A stretch of DNA of 38,172 bases from Streptomyces longispororuber (GCF_024448165.1 NZ_JAMOLN010000090.1:1-38172), one strand, 5' to 3'; counted from the stretch's first letter, positions 21,398-29,552 are shown. The notes: generated by a model not told the origin, from the letters alone. A program made the numbers and translations.

Positions 21398-23124
21398 TTC
21401 TCAGCCCCTTCGGCGGCAGGAACAGCTGTGGATGAGTCGGGGGTTTCGGGGGCGCTGGGCGCCTCGGTGTGCAACTGGTCGACCAGGTGGCCGAGCTCCT
21501 CGGGGAGCTTCGCGGACTCGCTGCGGCCGAGGCCCGCCATCTCGACGACGGTCACCCCGTCCGCGCCCCGGACGGCCCGCACCCAGACGCGGCGGCGCTG
21601 GATGAACAGGGAGCCGGCCAGACCGAAGATCGCGGCGACGGCGCCGGTGAGCGCCCAGCCGTCGCCGGGCTGGTGGGTGATCTGGAAGCTGGCCCACTCC
21701 TTGACGTCCTTCTCGAAGGTGATCGAGCCGGCGCCGTTCGGCAGCTTCATGGTCTCGCCGGGCAGCAGCCGCTTCTTGAGCAGTTCCCCCTTGGAGTCCT
21801 TGAACTTCTTCATCTTGGAGGTGTCCAGCTGGTACACGTTCTGCGGGATGCCGGAGTCGACACCCAGGCTGCCGTGGTACGCGGACAGCGCCAGGACGGG
21901 GAAGTCGAGCGCGGGGAACTGGGAGAACATGTCGCCCTTGCCGGAGCCCGCGAAGGTCGGCACGAAGAAGGCGTTGAAGCCGAGCTGCTCCTTCTTGCCG
22001 TTCTTGTCGCGGTAGCCGTCCATGACCTTGATGGCACCGCTGGAGGTGACGTTGGAGTCCATGGGCAGCAGCGCGACGGACTGCCGGGAGACGATCTTGC
22101 CCTTGCCGTCGCGGACGGTGACCGTCGGCGCGTAGCCGTGGCCGTTCAGATAGACCTTGGTGCCGTCGATCTCGAGGGGCTTGTTCACCTCGATCGAGGT
22201 CTTCTTGTCCTTGCCGTCGGTGCCCTCGCTGTACGTGACGTCGGCGCGGTAGGTGCGCGGGGTGCCCTTGTTGGGACCGTTGCGCTCGTAGGTGCCGACG
22301 AACTTGTCCAGCTGGAAGCTGAACGGGGCGAGGTCGGTGTCCGTGTCGAAGAGGCTGCCGGACTTGAAGTCGTCGTACATCGACAGGGTGTTGGAGAAGC
22401 CTCCGTCGCCCTCGACGATCAGCTTGCCGCCCTCGGACTTGAACAGCTGGCCCCAGGCGAAGGCGATCAGCATCACGATCAGCGCGATGTGGAAGATCAG
22501 GTTGCCGGCCTCGCGCAGATAGCCCTTCTCGGCGGCGACGGCGTCACCGGCGACGTGCGAGCGGTAGCGGCGCTTCTTCAGGATCGTGAGCGCGGCCGCG
22601 CGGACGTCGTCCGGGGCGGCCTCGGTGCGCCACGTCGCGTACGCGGGCAGCCGGGTCAGGCGCTTGGGCGCGGCCGGTGCGCGGCCGCGGAGCTGGCCGA
22701 CGAACTGCCAGGTGCGCGGGACGATGCAGCCGATCAGCGAGACGAACAGCAGGATGTAGATCGCGGAGAACCACACCGAGCTGTAGACGTGGAAGAGCCC
22801 GAGCTTCTCGTAGATCGGGGAGAGGGTGGTGTGCGCCTTCTCGAAGTCCTCGACCTTGAGCGGGTCCGTGCCGGTCTGCGGGATGAGCGAGCCGGGGATC
22901 GCGCCGAGGGAGAGCAGGAACAGCAGGATCAGCGCGACCCGCATCGAGGTCAGCTGCCGCCAGAACCAGCGCACCCAGCCGATGACGCCGAGCTTGGGCA
23001 GGGTGGGCGCCCGGTCCTCCGTGGGGGCCGTGCTCAGCTGGGACGCGGCTTCGAGCTCGGTGGCCTCCGCACTCGCCGCCGACTCCTGCTCGGCGGGCTT
23101 GCGGTCGTTCGTCGTCTTGCTCAT
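21394..23124 (-). CDS. resB: Cytochrome c biogenesis protein ResB
   Basis: 576 residues from ATG 23124. The N-terminal tail of about 50 residues is acidic and low in complexity, then membrane helices begin (VRWFWRQLTSMRVALILLFLLSLGAIPGSLIPQ). The ResB family features are the first helix with WxxLTSMRxALxLL, SSVWFSAIYILLFVSLIGCIVPRTW, and LREAGNLIFHIALIVMLIAFAWGQLFKSEGGK. A large external domain follows (about 220-480). The last helix reads ALTGAVAAIFGLAGSLFIQ. ResB and CcsB form the System II haem lyase. The stop and the ccsB GTG overlap, and ccdA ends three bases before its start. Confidence 0.95.
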   Translation of the reverse strand: MSKTTNDRKPAEQESAASAEATELEAASQLSTAPTEDRAPTLPKLGVIGWVRWFWRQLTSMRVALILLFLLSLGAIPGSLIPQTGTDPLKVEDFEKAHTTLSPIYEKLGLFHVYSSVWFSAIYILLFVSLIGCIVPRTWQFVGQLRGRAPAAPKRLTRLPAYATWRTEAAPDDVRAAALTILKKRRYRSHVAGDAVAAEKGYLREAGNLIFHIALIVMLIAFAWGQLFKSEGGKLIVEGDGGFSNTLSMYDDFKSGSLFDTDTDLAPFSFQLDKFVGTYERNGPNKGTPRTYRADVTYSEGTDGKDKKTSIEVNKPLEIDGTKVYLNGHGYAPTVTVRDGKGKIVSRQSVALLPMDSNVTSSGAIKVMDGYRDKNGKKEQLGFNAFFVPTFAGSGKGDMFSQFPALDFPVLALSAYHGSLGVDSGIPQNVYQLDTSKMKKFKDSKGELLKKRLLPGETMKLPNGAGSITFEKDVKEWASFQITHQPGDGWALTGAVAAIFGLAGSLFIQRRRVWVRAVRGADGVTVVEMAGLGRSESAKLPEELGHLVDQLHTEAPSAPETPDSSTAVPAAEGAEK

Positions 23125-23127
23125 GGA

Positions 23128-23904
23128 TCAGATTCCCACCGTGAAGCCGTTGGACCAGGTCTGCATCTGCTGCACGAGGCTGTCCCAGACCCCGGTGAGC
23201 AGCAGGACGCCGGTCAGGATCATCATGATGCCGCCGATCCGCATCACCCAGGCGTAGTGCTTCTTCACCCAGCCGAAGGCGCCGAGCGCCTTGCGGAAGG
23301 CGATCGCGGCGAGCACGAAGGGCACGCCGAGTCCGATGCAGTACGCGACCATCAGTATGGCGCCGCGGCCCGCGCTGCCCTCCTGGAACGCGAGGGTGTT
23401 GACCGAGGCGAGCGTGGGACCGATGCACGGGGTCCAGCCGATGCCGAACAGGGCGCCGAGGACCGGGGCTCCCACCAGGCCGGTCACCGGCCGCTTGTGG
23501 AAGCGGAATTCGCGCTGCGTCATCCACGGCATGAAGCCCATGAAGAAGATCCCCATGAGGATCATGAGGACGCCGAGGACCTTGGTCAGGACGTCCTGGT
23601 ACTCCTGGAGCGTCGAGCCGAAGTAGCCGAAGAGGGCGCCGCCGGAGACGAACACGGCGGTGAAGCCGAGGACGAAGAGGCCGGCGCCGGCCGCCATCCG
23701 CCCCCGCCGGGCCTCGACCAGGTCGGTGCCGCTGACCCCGGTCACGTAGGACAGGTAGCCGGGGACGAGCGGCAGGACGCAGGGCGAGAAGAAGGAGACC
23801 AGGCCGCCGAGGACGGCGACCGGGACGGCGAGCAGCAGGGCACCGCTGGAGACGGTGTGGTTGAGACCGTCCTCAGCGGCGAGCGCGACGAGTGTGGGGG
23901 ACAC
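23128..23904 (-). CDS. ccdA: Thiol-disulfide membrane transporter CcdA
   Basis: 258 residues from GTG 23904. Six membrane helices carry the two reactive Cys of CcdA: SFFSPCVLPLVPGYL (Cys42) and IGWTPCIGPTLASV (Cys160). It passes electrons from cytoplasmic thioredoxin across the membrane to ResA, keeping the apocytochrome haem-binding Cys reduced. It lies between resA (6-base gap) and resB (3-base gap), so the unit is one operon. GTG is the only near start with the family N-terminus. Confidence 0.95.
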   Translation of the reverse strand: MSPTLVALAAEDGLNHTVSSGALLLAVPVAVLGGLVSFFSPCVLPLVPGYLSYVTGVSGTDLVEARRGRMAAGAGLFVLGFTAVFVSGGALFGYFGSTLQEYQDVLTKVLGVLMILMGIFFMGFMPWMTQREFRFHKRPVTGLVGAPVLGALFGIGWTPCIGPTLASVNTLAFQEGSAGRGAILMVAYCIGLGVPFVLAAIAFRKALGAFGWVKKHYAWVMRIGGIMMILTGVLLLTGVWDSLVQQMQTWSNGFTVGI

Positions 23905-23910
23905 CGCCGA

Positions 23911-24531
23911 TCACTTTTCCGCGATGACGGGGTCGATCATCTCGCGCAGCTTCTTGTCGTTGAGCGCCTGCAGCGAGCGCGCGGCGATCTTTCCGTCGCG
24001 GTCGATGACCAGGGTGTTGGGGATGCCCTGCGGGTTGAGCGTGCCCTTGTCGAACTTGAGGAGCAGCTTGCCCGAGGGGTCGTAGAAGCTCGGGTAGGTG
24101 ACGCCGTAGTCCTTCTCGAAGGCGATGGCCTGGTCGGACTGCGGGTCACGGGTGTTGATCCCGATGAACTGGACGTCCTGGTCCTTGGTCTGCTCGGAGA
24201 CCTTCGCGAAGTACTTCGCCTCGGCCCGGCAGGGCGCGCACCAGGAGCCCCAGACGTTGACGACGAGGACCTTGCCCTTGTAGTCCGCGGTGCTCAGGGC
24301 CTTGCCGCTGAGGTCCTTTCCGGCCAGCACGGGCGCGTCGTGGCGGTCGCCCTGCTTGACGGTGGAGATGCCTCCGGAGTTCGTCACGAAGTTCGTGTTG
24401 TTGCCGCCCCCCGAGGTGCCGCCCGAGCTGCACGCCGTCAGCGCGAGGGCCGCGACGGCGGCTCCTACGGTCAGCTTGGCGGCGCGGCGCGTGGTCGCGG
24501 CAGTGCGGGGGGCGCGGCAGGCGGCACTCAT
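23911..24531 (-). CDS. resA: ResA/TlpA-type thioredoxin lipoprotein
   Basis: 206 residues from ATG 24531. The N-terminus has a signal peptide with lipobox LTAC (Cys34), followed by a Gly/Ser/Asn linker. The thioredoxin fold has active site WCAPC (Cys98, Cys101) in VVNVWGSWCAPCRAEA, and the cis-Pro is in NPQGIPNTLVID. The family reduces disulfides in apocytochrome c using electrons from CcdA. First gene of the cytochrome c operon. No Shine-Dalgarno sequence is visible; a Rex-like site overlaps the start. An unusually long positively charged stretch (about 19 residues) precedes the signal core. Confidence 0.95.
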   Translation of the reverse strand: MSAACRAPRTAATTRRAAKLTVGAAVAALALTACSSGGTSGGGNNTNFVTNSGGISTVKQGDRHDAPVLAGKDLSGKALSTADYKGKVLVVNVWGSWCAPCRAEAKYFAKVSEQTKDQDVQFIGINTRDPQSDQAIAFEKDYGVTYPSFYDPSGKLLLKFDKGTLNPQGIPNTLVIDRDGKIAARSLQALNDKKLREMIDPVIAEK

Positions 24532-24546
24532 GTGAAAAGTTTCGCA
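24531..24546 (-). promoter_or_regulatory. Candidate Rex operator at the start of resA
   Basis: The plus strand reads TGTGAAAAGTTTCGCA: TGTGAA-N4-TTCGCA, one mismatch from the Rex core TGTGAA-N4-TTCACA. It overlaps the resA start codon by one base and follows a possible -10 (TAAACA on the minus strand, 24556-24551), so bound Rex would block initiation. The S. coelicolor resA operon is, as I recall, among reported Rex targets. The match is seen; regulation is inferred. Confidence 0.6.
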
Positions 24547-24597
24547 TGTCTGTTTAGGGGATCTTCCGCACCCCCCTCGTGGCGAGAAAAGGCCACT

Positions 24598-25842
24598 TCA
24601 GGAGGGGTTTGCGAGGAACTTCTTCCAGCCCTGCGCGGGCCGCTGACCGACGTCCAATGTGCGCATTTTGTCCAGGACTTCGGGGTCCTGCGCGTCCATC
24701 CAGTCGACGAACTGGCGGAACGAGACGAGCCGCACGTCCCCGTGCTTCTCGGCGGTCCCCGCGATGTGCTTCAGCGCCTCCTCGACGGCATCCATGTAGA
24801 TGCCGCCGTTCCACTCCTCGAAGTGGTTGCCGATGAAGAACGGCGCCCGGTTCGTCTCGTACGCCCGCCGGAACCCGGAGATGTACGCCTGGGCGGACTG
24901 CTTGCGCCAGCCCGGATAGTTGTAGGACGGCGCACGCGTGGTGTTCAGCGACTGGTTCGCCAGCATGTTGTAGTCCATCGACAGGACCTCGAAGCTGCGC
25001 CCGGGGAACGGGACGGCCTGCAGCGGCAGGTCCCACACGCCCTGTTTCTTGTCCGGCCAGCGCTGGCGGCCGCCGGGCGAGGACGCGTCGTAGCGCCAGC
25101 CGAGCTCGCGGGCGGTCGGCAGCAGGTTGCTCTGGCCGAGCAGACACGGCGTACGGCCGCCGACGAGTTCCTTGTCGTAGTCGAAGGGCAGCGAGGGCAG
25201 GTCGTGCCGGCCCGTGTTCGTCCGCCACTCCTTGACGAAGGAGGTGGCCTGGTCGATCTCGCTGCGCCACTGCGCGGGCGTCCAGTTGGCGACGGTGCCG
25301 GTGCCCGCGCAGAAGTGGCCGTTGAAGTGCGTGCCGATCTCGTGGCCCTCCAGCCACGCCCGGCGGACGTACTTCAGCGTCTCCTCGATGTGGGCGTCGG
25401 TGAGGTAGCCGATGTCGGAGGCGCCCACCGCGTTGTTCGGCGGGTGGTAGAGGCGCTTCTTCGACTCCGGGAGCAGGTACAGGCCCGAGAGGAAGAAGGT
25501 CATGTGCGCGCCGTGGTCCCGGGCGAGGTCGAGGAAGCGCGGGAACAGTCCGTTGCCCACCTCGCCCGCGCCGTCCCAGGAGAAGATCACGAACTGCGGT
25601 GGCTTCTGGCCCGGTTCGAGCCTCTCGGGCGCGGCGGGCTGGTGCGGCTGCCTGCCGGTGTACGACGTCGAGCCGTCACCGATGGGTTTGCCCGCCGGCT
25701 TCCTGGGCGGGCCGGGGTGGCCCTGCCGGCCGGGCGTGACGGTCGGGGGTTCGCCGGTGCCCGATCCGCAGCCGGCCAGTGCCAGGGCCGCAGCCGTACC
25801 TGCACCGATTCCGATTAGTCCCCTGCGACTGACATCGCGCAT
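24598..25842 (-). CDS. Tat-exported lipoprotein, polysaccharide deacetylase-like
   Basis: 414 residues from ATG 25842, chosen because the Tat motif follows (SRRGLIGIGAG) and GGGGAC lies a few bases upstream; a GTG at 25869 is poorer. The lipobox is LAGC. After a Pro-rich linker comes a carbohydrate esterase 4-like domain: motif 1 is FSWDGAGE (Asp, from the canonical TFDD), motif 2 HEIGTHFNGH (His-Thr-x-x-His metal ligands), and LLPTARELGWRYDASSPGG the motif 3 region. The catalytic Asp and His pattern is therefore only partly canonical. The C-terminal domain includes FFIGNHFEEWNGG. The likely substrate is a cell-wall or extracellular polysaccharide. Gene stands alone between resA and the phosphatase. 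Confidence 0.82.
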   Translation of the reverse strand: MRDVSRRGLIGIGAGTAAALALAGCGSGTGEPPTVTPGRQGHPGPPRKPAGKPIGDGSTSYTGRQPHQPAAPERLEPGQKPPQFVIFSWDGAGEVGNGLFPRFLDLARDHGAHMTFFLSGLYLLPESKKRLYHPPNNAVGASDIGYLTDAHIEETLKYVRRAWLEGHEIGTHFNGHFCAGTGTVANWTPAQWRSEIDQATSFVKEWRTNTGRHDLPSLPFDYDKELVGGRTPCLLGQSNLLPTARELGWRYDASSPGGRQRWPDKKQGVWDLPLQAVPFPGRSFEVLSMDYNMLANQSLNTTRAPSYNYPGWRKQSAQAYISGFRRAYETNRAPFFIGNHFEEWNGGIYMDAVEEALKHIAGTAEKHGDVRLVSFRQFVDWMDAQDPEVLDKMRTLDVGQRPAQGWKKFLANPS

Positions 25843-25959
25843 ACCGTCCCCATTCGTCGCGCCGTGCACCCATTCATGACGGGCACACAGTTAGAGGGCG
25901 CGACAAACACGCAGGTTCCGATAAGTCGGACGTATTTGCGGTGTTTTGGTGGGGGAACG

Positions 25960-25990
25960 GCGCGGACCACCGGTTGACGGCGGTCCGCGC
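25960..25990 (-). terminator. Stem-loop after the histidine phosphatase gene
   Basis: GCGCGGACC (25960-25968) pairs perfectly with GGTCCGCGC (25982-25990) around a 13-base loop. It begins 13 bases past the stop of the phosphatase gene on the minus strand and is followed by a C-rich, T-poor tail. It likely ends the hemL-phosphatase transcript. Confidence 0.65.
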
Positions 25991-26003
25991 GGAGTCCGAG
26001 CCG

Positions 26004-26693
26004 TCAGGCGCCGAACGCCTTGTCCTTGCCCTTGACCGGCTTGGCGCCGGCCAGCAGGTGGGCGGGGACGAGGTCGCGGGCCGGCTCGGTGTAGCCGACG
26101 GACACGATCTTGTCACCCCGGTACGTGAACGTCGTCAGCGAGGCGAGCGTGCACTGCCGCTTGCGCGGGTCGTGCCACAGGCGCCGCTTCTCCACGTAGC
26201 TGCGCACGATCCAGATCGGCAGCTGGTGGCTGACGCAGACCGCCTCGTGCCCGCGCGCCGCGTCCTTCGCCGCGTCCAGCGCGCCCATCATCCGGACGAC
26301 CTGGTCGATGTAGGGCTCGCCCCACGACGGCTTGAACGGGTTGACGAGGTGCTTCCAGTTCTCCGGGTTCTTCAGCGCACCGTCGCCGACGCCGAAGGTC
26401 TTGCCCTGGAACACGTTCCCCGCCTCGATCAGCCGCGGGTCCGAGTCCAGGTCGAGGCCGTGCGCCTTGGCGATCGGCGTCGCCGTCTCCTGCGCCCGCT
26501 CCAGCGGGGAGGCGACGACGTGCGTGACGTCGCGCGAGGACAGGTGCTCGGCGACCCGGTCGGCCATCCGCCGGCCGAGGTCGGAGAGGTGGTAGTCGGG
26601 CAGCCGCCCGTACAGGATCCCCTCCGGGTTGTGCACCTCGCCGTGGCGCATGAGGTGGACGACGGTGATGTCGTCGTTGCTCTTTACGCTCAT
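26004..26693 (-). CDS. Histidine phosphatase / phosphoglycerate mutase superfamily protein
   Basis: 229 residues from ATG 26693, overlapping the hemL stop as ATGA. Catalytic marks: RHG motif in HLMRHGEV (Arg16, His17, Gly18), the second Arg in SPLERAQET (Arg66), Glu90 in LIEAGNVFQGKTFG, and His156 in VSHQLPI. This set fits a phosphoglycerate mutase-like phosphatase rather than a true glycolytic mutase, as a longer C-terminus with LWHDPRKRQCTLASLTTF is present. Its coupling to hemL is conserved in actinomycetes as I recall, hinting at a link to tetrapyrrole synthesis, but the substrate is not known. Confidence 0.9.
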   Translation of the reverse strand: MSVKSNDDITVVHLMRHGEVHNPEGILYGRLPDYHLSDLGRRMADRVAEHLSSRDVTHVVASPLERAQETATPIAKAHGLDLDSDPRLIEAGNVFQGKTFGVGDGALKNPENWKHLVNPFKPSWGEPYIDQVVRMMGALDAAKDAARGHEAVCVSHQLPIWIVRSYVEKRRLWHDPRKRQCTLASLTTFTYRGDKIVSVGYTEPARDLVPAHLLAGAKPVKGKDKAFGA

Positions 26694-28015
26694 GCCGTGG
26701 CCTCCGCAGCCGCCCGCGCGGCAGCCGGGAGCGCGGCGGCGATGCGCTCGACCGCCCGCTCGTCGTGGGCGGTCGAGACGAACCAGGACTCGAAGGCCGA
26801 CGGCGGCAGGTAGACGCCCTGGGCCAGCATCGAGTGGAAGAACGGGGTGAAGCGGAACGACTCCTGCGCCTTGGCGCCGTCGTAGTCGCGCACCTCGTCC
26901 TCGGTGAAGAACACGGAGAACATGTTGGAGGCGTTCTGCACGCGGTGCGCGACGCCCTCCTTGGTGAGCGCCTCGGTGACGAGGCCGCGCAGCTGCTCGC
27001 TGACCGCGTCGACCTTCGCGTATGCGGCGTCGTCGAGCAGCCGCAGCTGGGCGAGTCCGGCGGCGGTCGCGATCGGGTTACCGGACAGGGTGCCCGCCTG
27101 GTAGACGGGACCGGCCGGGGCGAGGTGGGCCATCACGTCGGCGCGGCCGCCGAAGGCCGCGGCCGGGAAGCCGCCGCCCATGACCTTGCCGAAGGTCATC
27201 AGGTCGGGGACGACGCCGTCGACGCCGAACCAGCCGGCCTTCGACGTACGGAAGCCGGTCATCACCTCGTCGGAGATGTACAGCGCGCCGTTCTCCTGGC
27301 ACACCGCCTTCAGCCCGGCGTTGAAGCCGTCGCGGGGCGGCACGACGCCCATGTTGCCGGGCGAGGCCTCCGTGATGACGCAGGCGATCTCGCCGGGGTG
27401 CGCGGCGAACGCGGCCCGCACGGCCTCGATGTCGTTGTACGGCAGGACGATCGTGTCGCCGGCCTGCGCGCCGGTGACGCCCGGGGTGTCCGGCAGGCCG
27501 AACGTGGCGACGCCCGAGCCGGCGGCGGCCAGCAGCGCGTCGACGTGCCCGTGGTAGCAGCCGGCGAACTTGACCACCTTGGCGCGGCCGGTGAAGCCGC
27601 GGGCGAGCCGGATCGCGGACATGGTGGCCTCGGTGCCGCTGGACACCAGCCGGACCTGCTCGACCGGAGCGATCCGGTCGACGATCTCCTCGGCGAGCGC
27701 GACCTCACCCTCACCCGGCGTGCCGAAGGACGTACCGCGCGCGACGGCCGCCTGCACGGCCGCGATGACCTCCGGGTGGGAATGGCCGAGGATCATCGGC
27801 CCCCACGAGCAGACGAGGTCGACGTACTCGCGTCCGTCGGCGTCCGTCAGGTACGGACCGGTACCGGACACCATGAACCGGGGCGTACCGCCGACGGCGC
27901 GGAACGCACGCACCGGGGAGTTCACGCCACCGGGAGTGACCACGGCCGCACGGTCGAAGAGCCCCTGCGAAACGGGTGCCTCATAGGGATAGGGGGTGTT
28001 GTTCGCCTCTGCCAT
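26690..28015 (-). CDS. hemL: Glutamate-1-semialdehyde 2,1-aminomutase
   Basis: 441 residues from ATG 28015. A PLP-dependent class III aminotransferase fold: Lys277 in LMTFGKVMGGGFPAAAFGG is the Schiff-base lysine, Asp249 in ALYISDEVMTGFR binds the pyridine nitrogen, and LVSSGTEATMSAIRLARG with FAGCYHGHVD bind the cofactor phosphate and substrate. The length matches the family. It turns glutamate-1-semialdehyde into 5-aminolevulinate, first committed precursor of haem, vitamin B12 and sirohaem. It is coupled to the histidine phosphatase gene downstream. TACGCT exactly 7 bases before the ATG suggests a leaderless mRNA. Confidence 0.97.
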   Translation of the reverse strand: MAEANNTPYPYEAPVSQGLFDRAAVVTPGGVNSPVRAFRAVGGTPRFMVSGTGPYLTDADGREYVDLVCSWGPMILGHSHPEVIAAVQAAVARGTSFGTPGEGEVALAEEIVDRIAPVEQVRLVSSGTEATMSAIRLARGFTGRAKVVKFAGCYHGHVDALLAAAGSGVATFGLPDTPGVTGAQAGDTIVLPYNDIEAVRAAFAAHPGEIACVITEASPGNMGVVPPRDGFNAGLKAVCQENGALYISDEVMTGFRTSKAGWFGVDGVVPDLMTFGKVMGGGFPAAAFGGRADVMAHLAPAGPVYQAGTLSGNPIATAAGLAQLRLLDDAAYAKVDAVSEQLRGLVTEALTKEGVAHRVQNASNMFSVFFTEDEVRDYDGAKAQESFRFTPFFHSMLAQGVYLPPSAFESWFVSTAHDERAVERIAAALPAAARAAAEATA

Positions 28016-28028
28016 GCCTCTCAGCGTA
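28016..28028 (-). promoter_or_regulatory. -10 element for a leaderless hemL transcript
   Basis: On the minus strand TACGCT (28028-28023) is followed by 7 bases and then the hemL ATG (28015). The GAGAGG next to the ATG is too close (one base) to act as a Shine-Dalgarno sequence. The layout matches that before the GNAT gene at 4458. A -35 hexamer is not obvious. Confidence 0.45.
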
Positions 28029-28071
28029 CGGCCCGTCCACTCGGCCCCCTCCGCACGGACCCGCGGCGCCC

Positions 28072-28242
28072 TAGACTCTGCGTATCAGAACCCCGTGGGC
28101 CGGCACTCGCGCAGTTGTTCCGTCCCGACGTTTCGGCGAGTGACCGTGGGGGAGGTCACTGACACGATGATCGGGTTGCGCGTCGGCGGTCGCGCGGCCT
28201 AGAAAAGGGCGTGGCGCCCTGGAACAGCAGTCGGGTGGAGAT
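28072..28242 (+). promoter_or_regulatory. Promoter and structured leader of the 28243 gene
   Basis: TAGACT (28072-28077) is a good -10 hexamer. The roughly 160-base leader before ATG 28243 holds two hairpins: AGTGACC/GGTCACT (28139-28145 with 28154-28160, loop GTGGGGGA) and AGGGCG/CGCCCT (28206-28211 with 28215-28220, three-base loop). The second ends 22 bases before the ATG. No known riboswitch class is recognised. Confidence 0.35.
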
Positions 28243-28821
28243 ATGCATCGCGGTGGCGGCGGACTGGGTGAGGGGACCGATGACCTGGGCCCCCGGCGTG
28301 CCCGGCGGGGGAAGCACCGGCGCGACGACCGCGGCATGGCGGCGGGGAGCGGAAGCGGGAGCGCGAGCGGGAATGGTGGCCGGGTGGGGGTGACGTACAA
28401 ATACTTCGGCGCGCCCGACGGCGCGACGGCGGCCCGCGTCCCGATCTCCATGCGCCCCGAGGAGCTCGGCGGTGACGAGCTGGGCATGGGCGGCATGTTC
28501 ACCAAGATCAAGCCGGAGACGATGGCCGCGATGGTCCTCACCGGCATAGAGGGCATACCCCTGCACAAGGTCCCGCCGCTGGAACTGGTCGTCCTCCACC
28601 CCGACTACGCGGTGGTCAAGCTCCCCATGACGGTCGTCGACCCGCTGCGCGGGCTCGGCGAGGAGTCGGTGGGCGCGGCGGCGTTCATCTGGTCGACGGT
28701 CCCGGACCGCGGCGGCCCCCGCGACGCGTTCAACGTGTACCAACTCCTGCACGAATGGCAGGACTTCAGCCACCGGCTGCACGACGCGGGCCACCAGGCC
28801 TACTGCCTGGTCTGGCCCTGA
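28243..28821 (+). CDS. Conserved actinobacterial protein of unknown function
   Basis: 192 residues from ATG 28243; GTG 28390 (VTYKYFGAPDGATAARVP) or ATG 28336 are possible later starts, since the first 49 residues are Gly/Arg-rich and low in complexity. The conserved-looking core is soluble: MRPEELGGDELGMGGMFTKIKPETMAAMVLTGIEGIPLHKVPPLELVVLHPDYAVVKLPMTVVDPLRG, ending in FNVYQLLHEWQDFSHRLHDAGHQAYCLVWP. I do not recognise a named domain. Many Streptomyces seem to have a homologue at this site. It is transcribed divergently from hemL and overlaps the end of the next gene by 22 bases, tail to tail. Confidence 0.7.
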   Translation: MHRGGGGLGEGTDDLGPRRARRGKHRRDDRGMAAGSGSGSASGNGGRVGVTYKYFGAPDGATAARVPISMRPEELGGDELGMGGMFTKIKPETMAAMVLTGIEGIPLHKVPPLELVVLHPDYAVVKLPMTVVDPLRGLGEESVGAAAFIWSTVPDRGGPRDAFNVYQLLHEWQDFSHRLHDAGHQAYCLVWP

Positions 28822-29534
28822 CCGGTCTCCGGGTCCACCGGACCGCCGAGGTGCACGGGCCCCGGCACCGCGTCCAGGCACGCGGCCGAGCAGGCCTGCA
28901 CGAGCAGCGGCAGCACGTCCGTGGCCACCTGCCGTGACACCCACCCCCACAGCGCCCGCCCGTCGGCGAGCTCCGTGTCGCAGACGCTGCAGCGCCGCCC
29001 GGCGGGCACCGGCTGCGGCCGCCGGGACACCCGCGGGAACGGCGGGCGGTACTTGAAGTTGCCGTACAGGGCCCGGGTGCTGACCGTGCTGTCGCGCAGC
29101 CCGGCGCAGCGCGTGATCTCGTACGGGAACCAGTGCAGCCGGTACGAGGTGTACGGGTCGAACTGCTCCAGGCCCGTCATGGCGCCGATCTCCGGCGGGA
29201 TCCGCACCAGGTTGCTGCCGTACAGGAGGAAGTGCCTGACCTCGGTGAGCTTCGCGATCGTCGGCGGGAGCGTGACGATCTGGCGGCGCTCGTCCGGGGC
29301 GAGCTCGGTGAGCGGCCGGAACACCTCGCGGCCGTCGGCCGCCGCCTCCTCGACCAGCTCGAGGAGGCGCAGCCAGCCGGGGGCCGAGGTGTCCTGCCGG
29401 TCGGTGTGCAGCTCCACGGGGCGGCCGGGCCCCGCGAAGCAGTCGCACCGGTCGACGGCGCTCGGCCCCTCCCCGGCGAAGCGGTTGCCGTACACGCGCG
29501 CAGGCGGCTCCGGCCGCTGATCATCCCCACCCAT
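28800..29534 (-). CDS. Leucine-rich-repeat-like protein with a C-terminal Cys cluster
   Basis: 244 residues from ATG 29534. A short run in the middle, LPPTIAKLTEVRHFLLYGSNLVRIPPEIGAMTGLEQFDPYTS, looks like two leucine-rich repeat units (LPPxIxxLxxLxxLxLxxNxLxxIPPEIGxMxxLxxL). The C-terminal part has a CSVCDTELADGRALWGW motif and later QACSAACLD; four Cys could bind zinc. No membrane segment or signal peptide is seen, so it is probably cytoplasmic. Function unknown. Its stop overlaps the convergent 28243 gene by 22 bases; it lies 18 bases upstream of the LLM oxidoreductase stop on the same strand. Confidence 0.75.
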   Translation of the reverse strand: MGGDDQRPEPPARVYGNRFAGEGPSAVDRCDCFAGPGRPVELHTDRQDTSAPGWLRLLELVEEAAADGREVFRPLTELAPDERRQIVTLPPTIAKLTEVRHFLLYGSNLVRIPPEIGAMTGLEQFDPYTSYRLHWFPYEITRCAGLRDSTVSTRALYGNFKYRPPFPRVSRRPQPVPAGRRCSVCDTELADGRALWGWVSRQVATDVLPLLVQACSAACLDAVPGPVHLGGPVDPETGQGQTRQ

Positions 29535-29552
29535 GGCGGCACAGTAACGGGA

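Noticed and set aside
21469..25818. A 1449-codon open frame on the plus strand opposite the cytochrome c operon
   Set aside because: Same reason; the sense strand carries resB, ccdA, resA and a deacetylase with all motifs, and the antisense product has only Val/Asp/Leu/Gly-rich composition.
27996..28202. A 68-codon plus-strand frame upstream of the 28243 gene
   Set aside because: It starts inside hemL on the opposite strand, has no ribosome site or recognisable sequence, and codon bias is weak; treated as non-coding leader.
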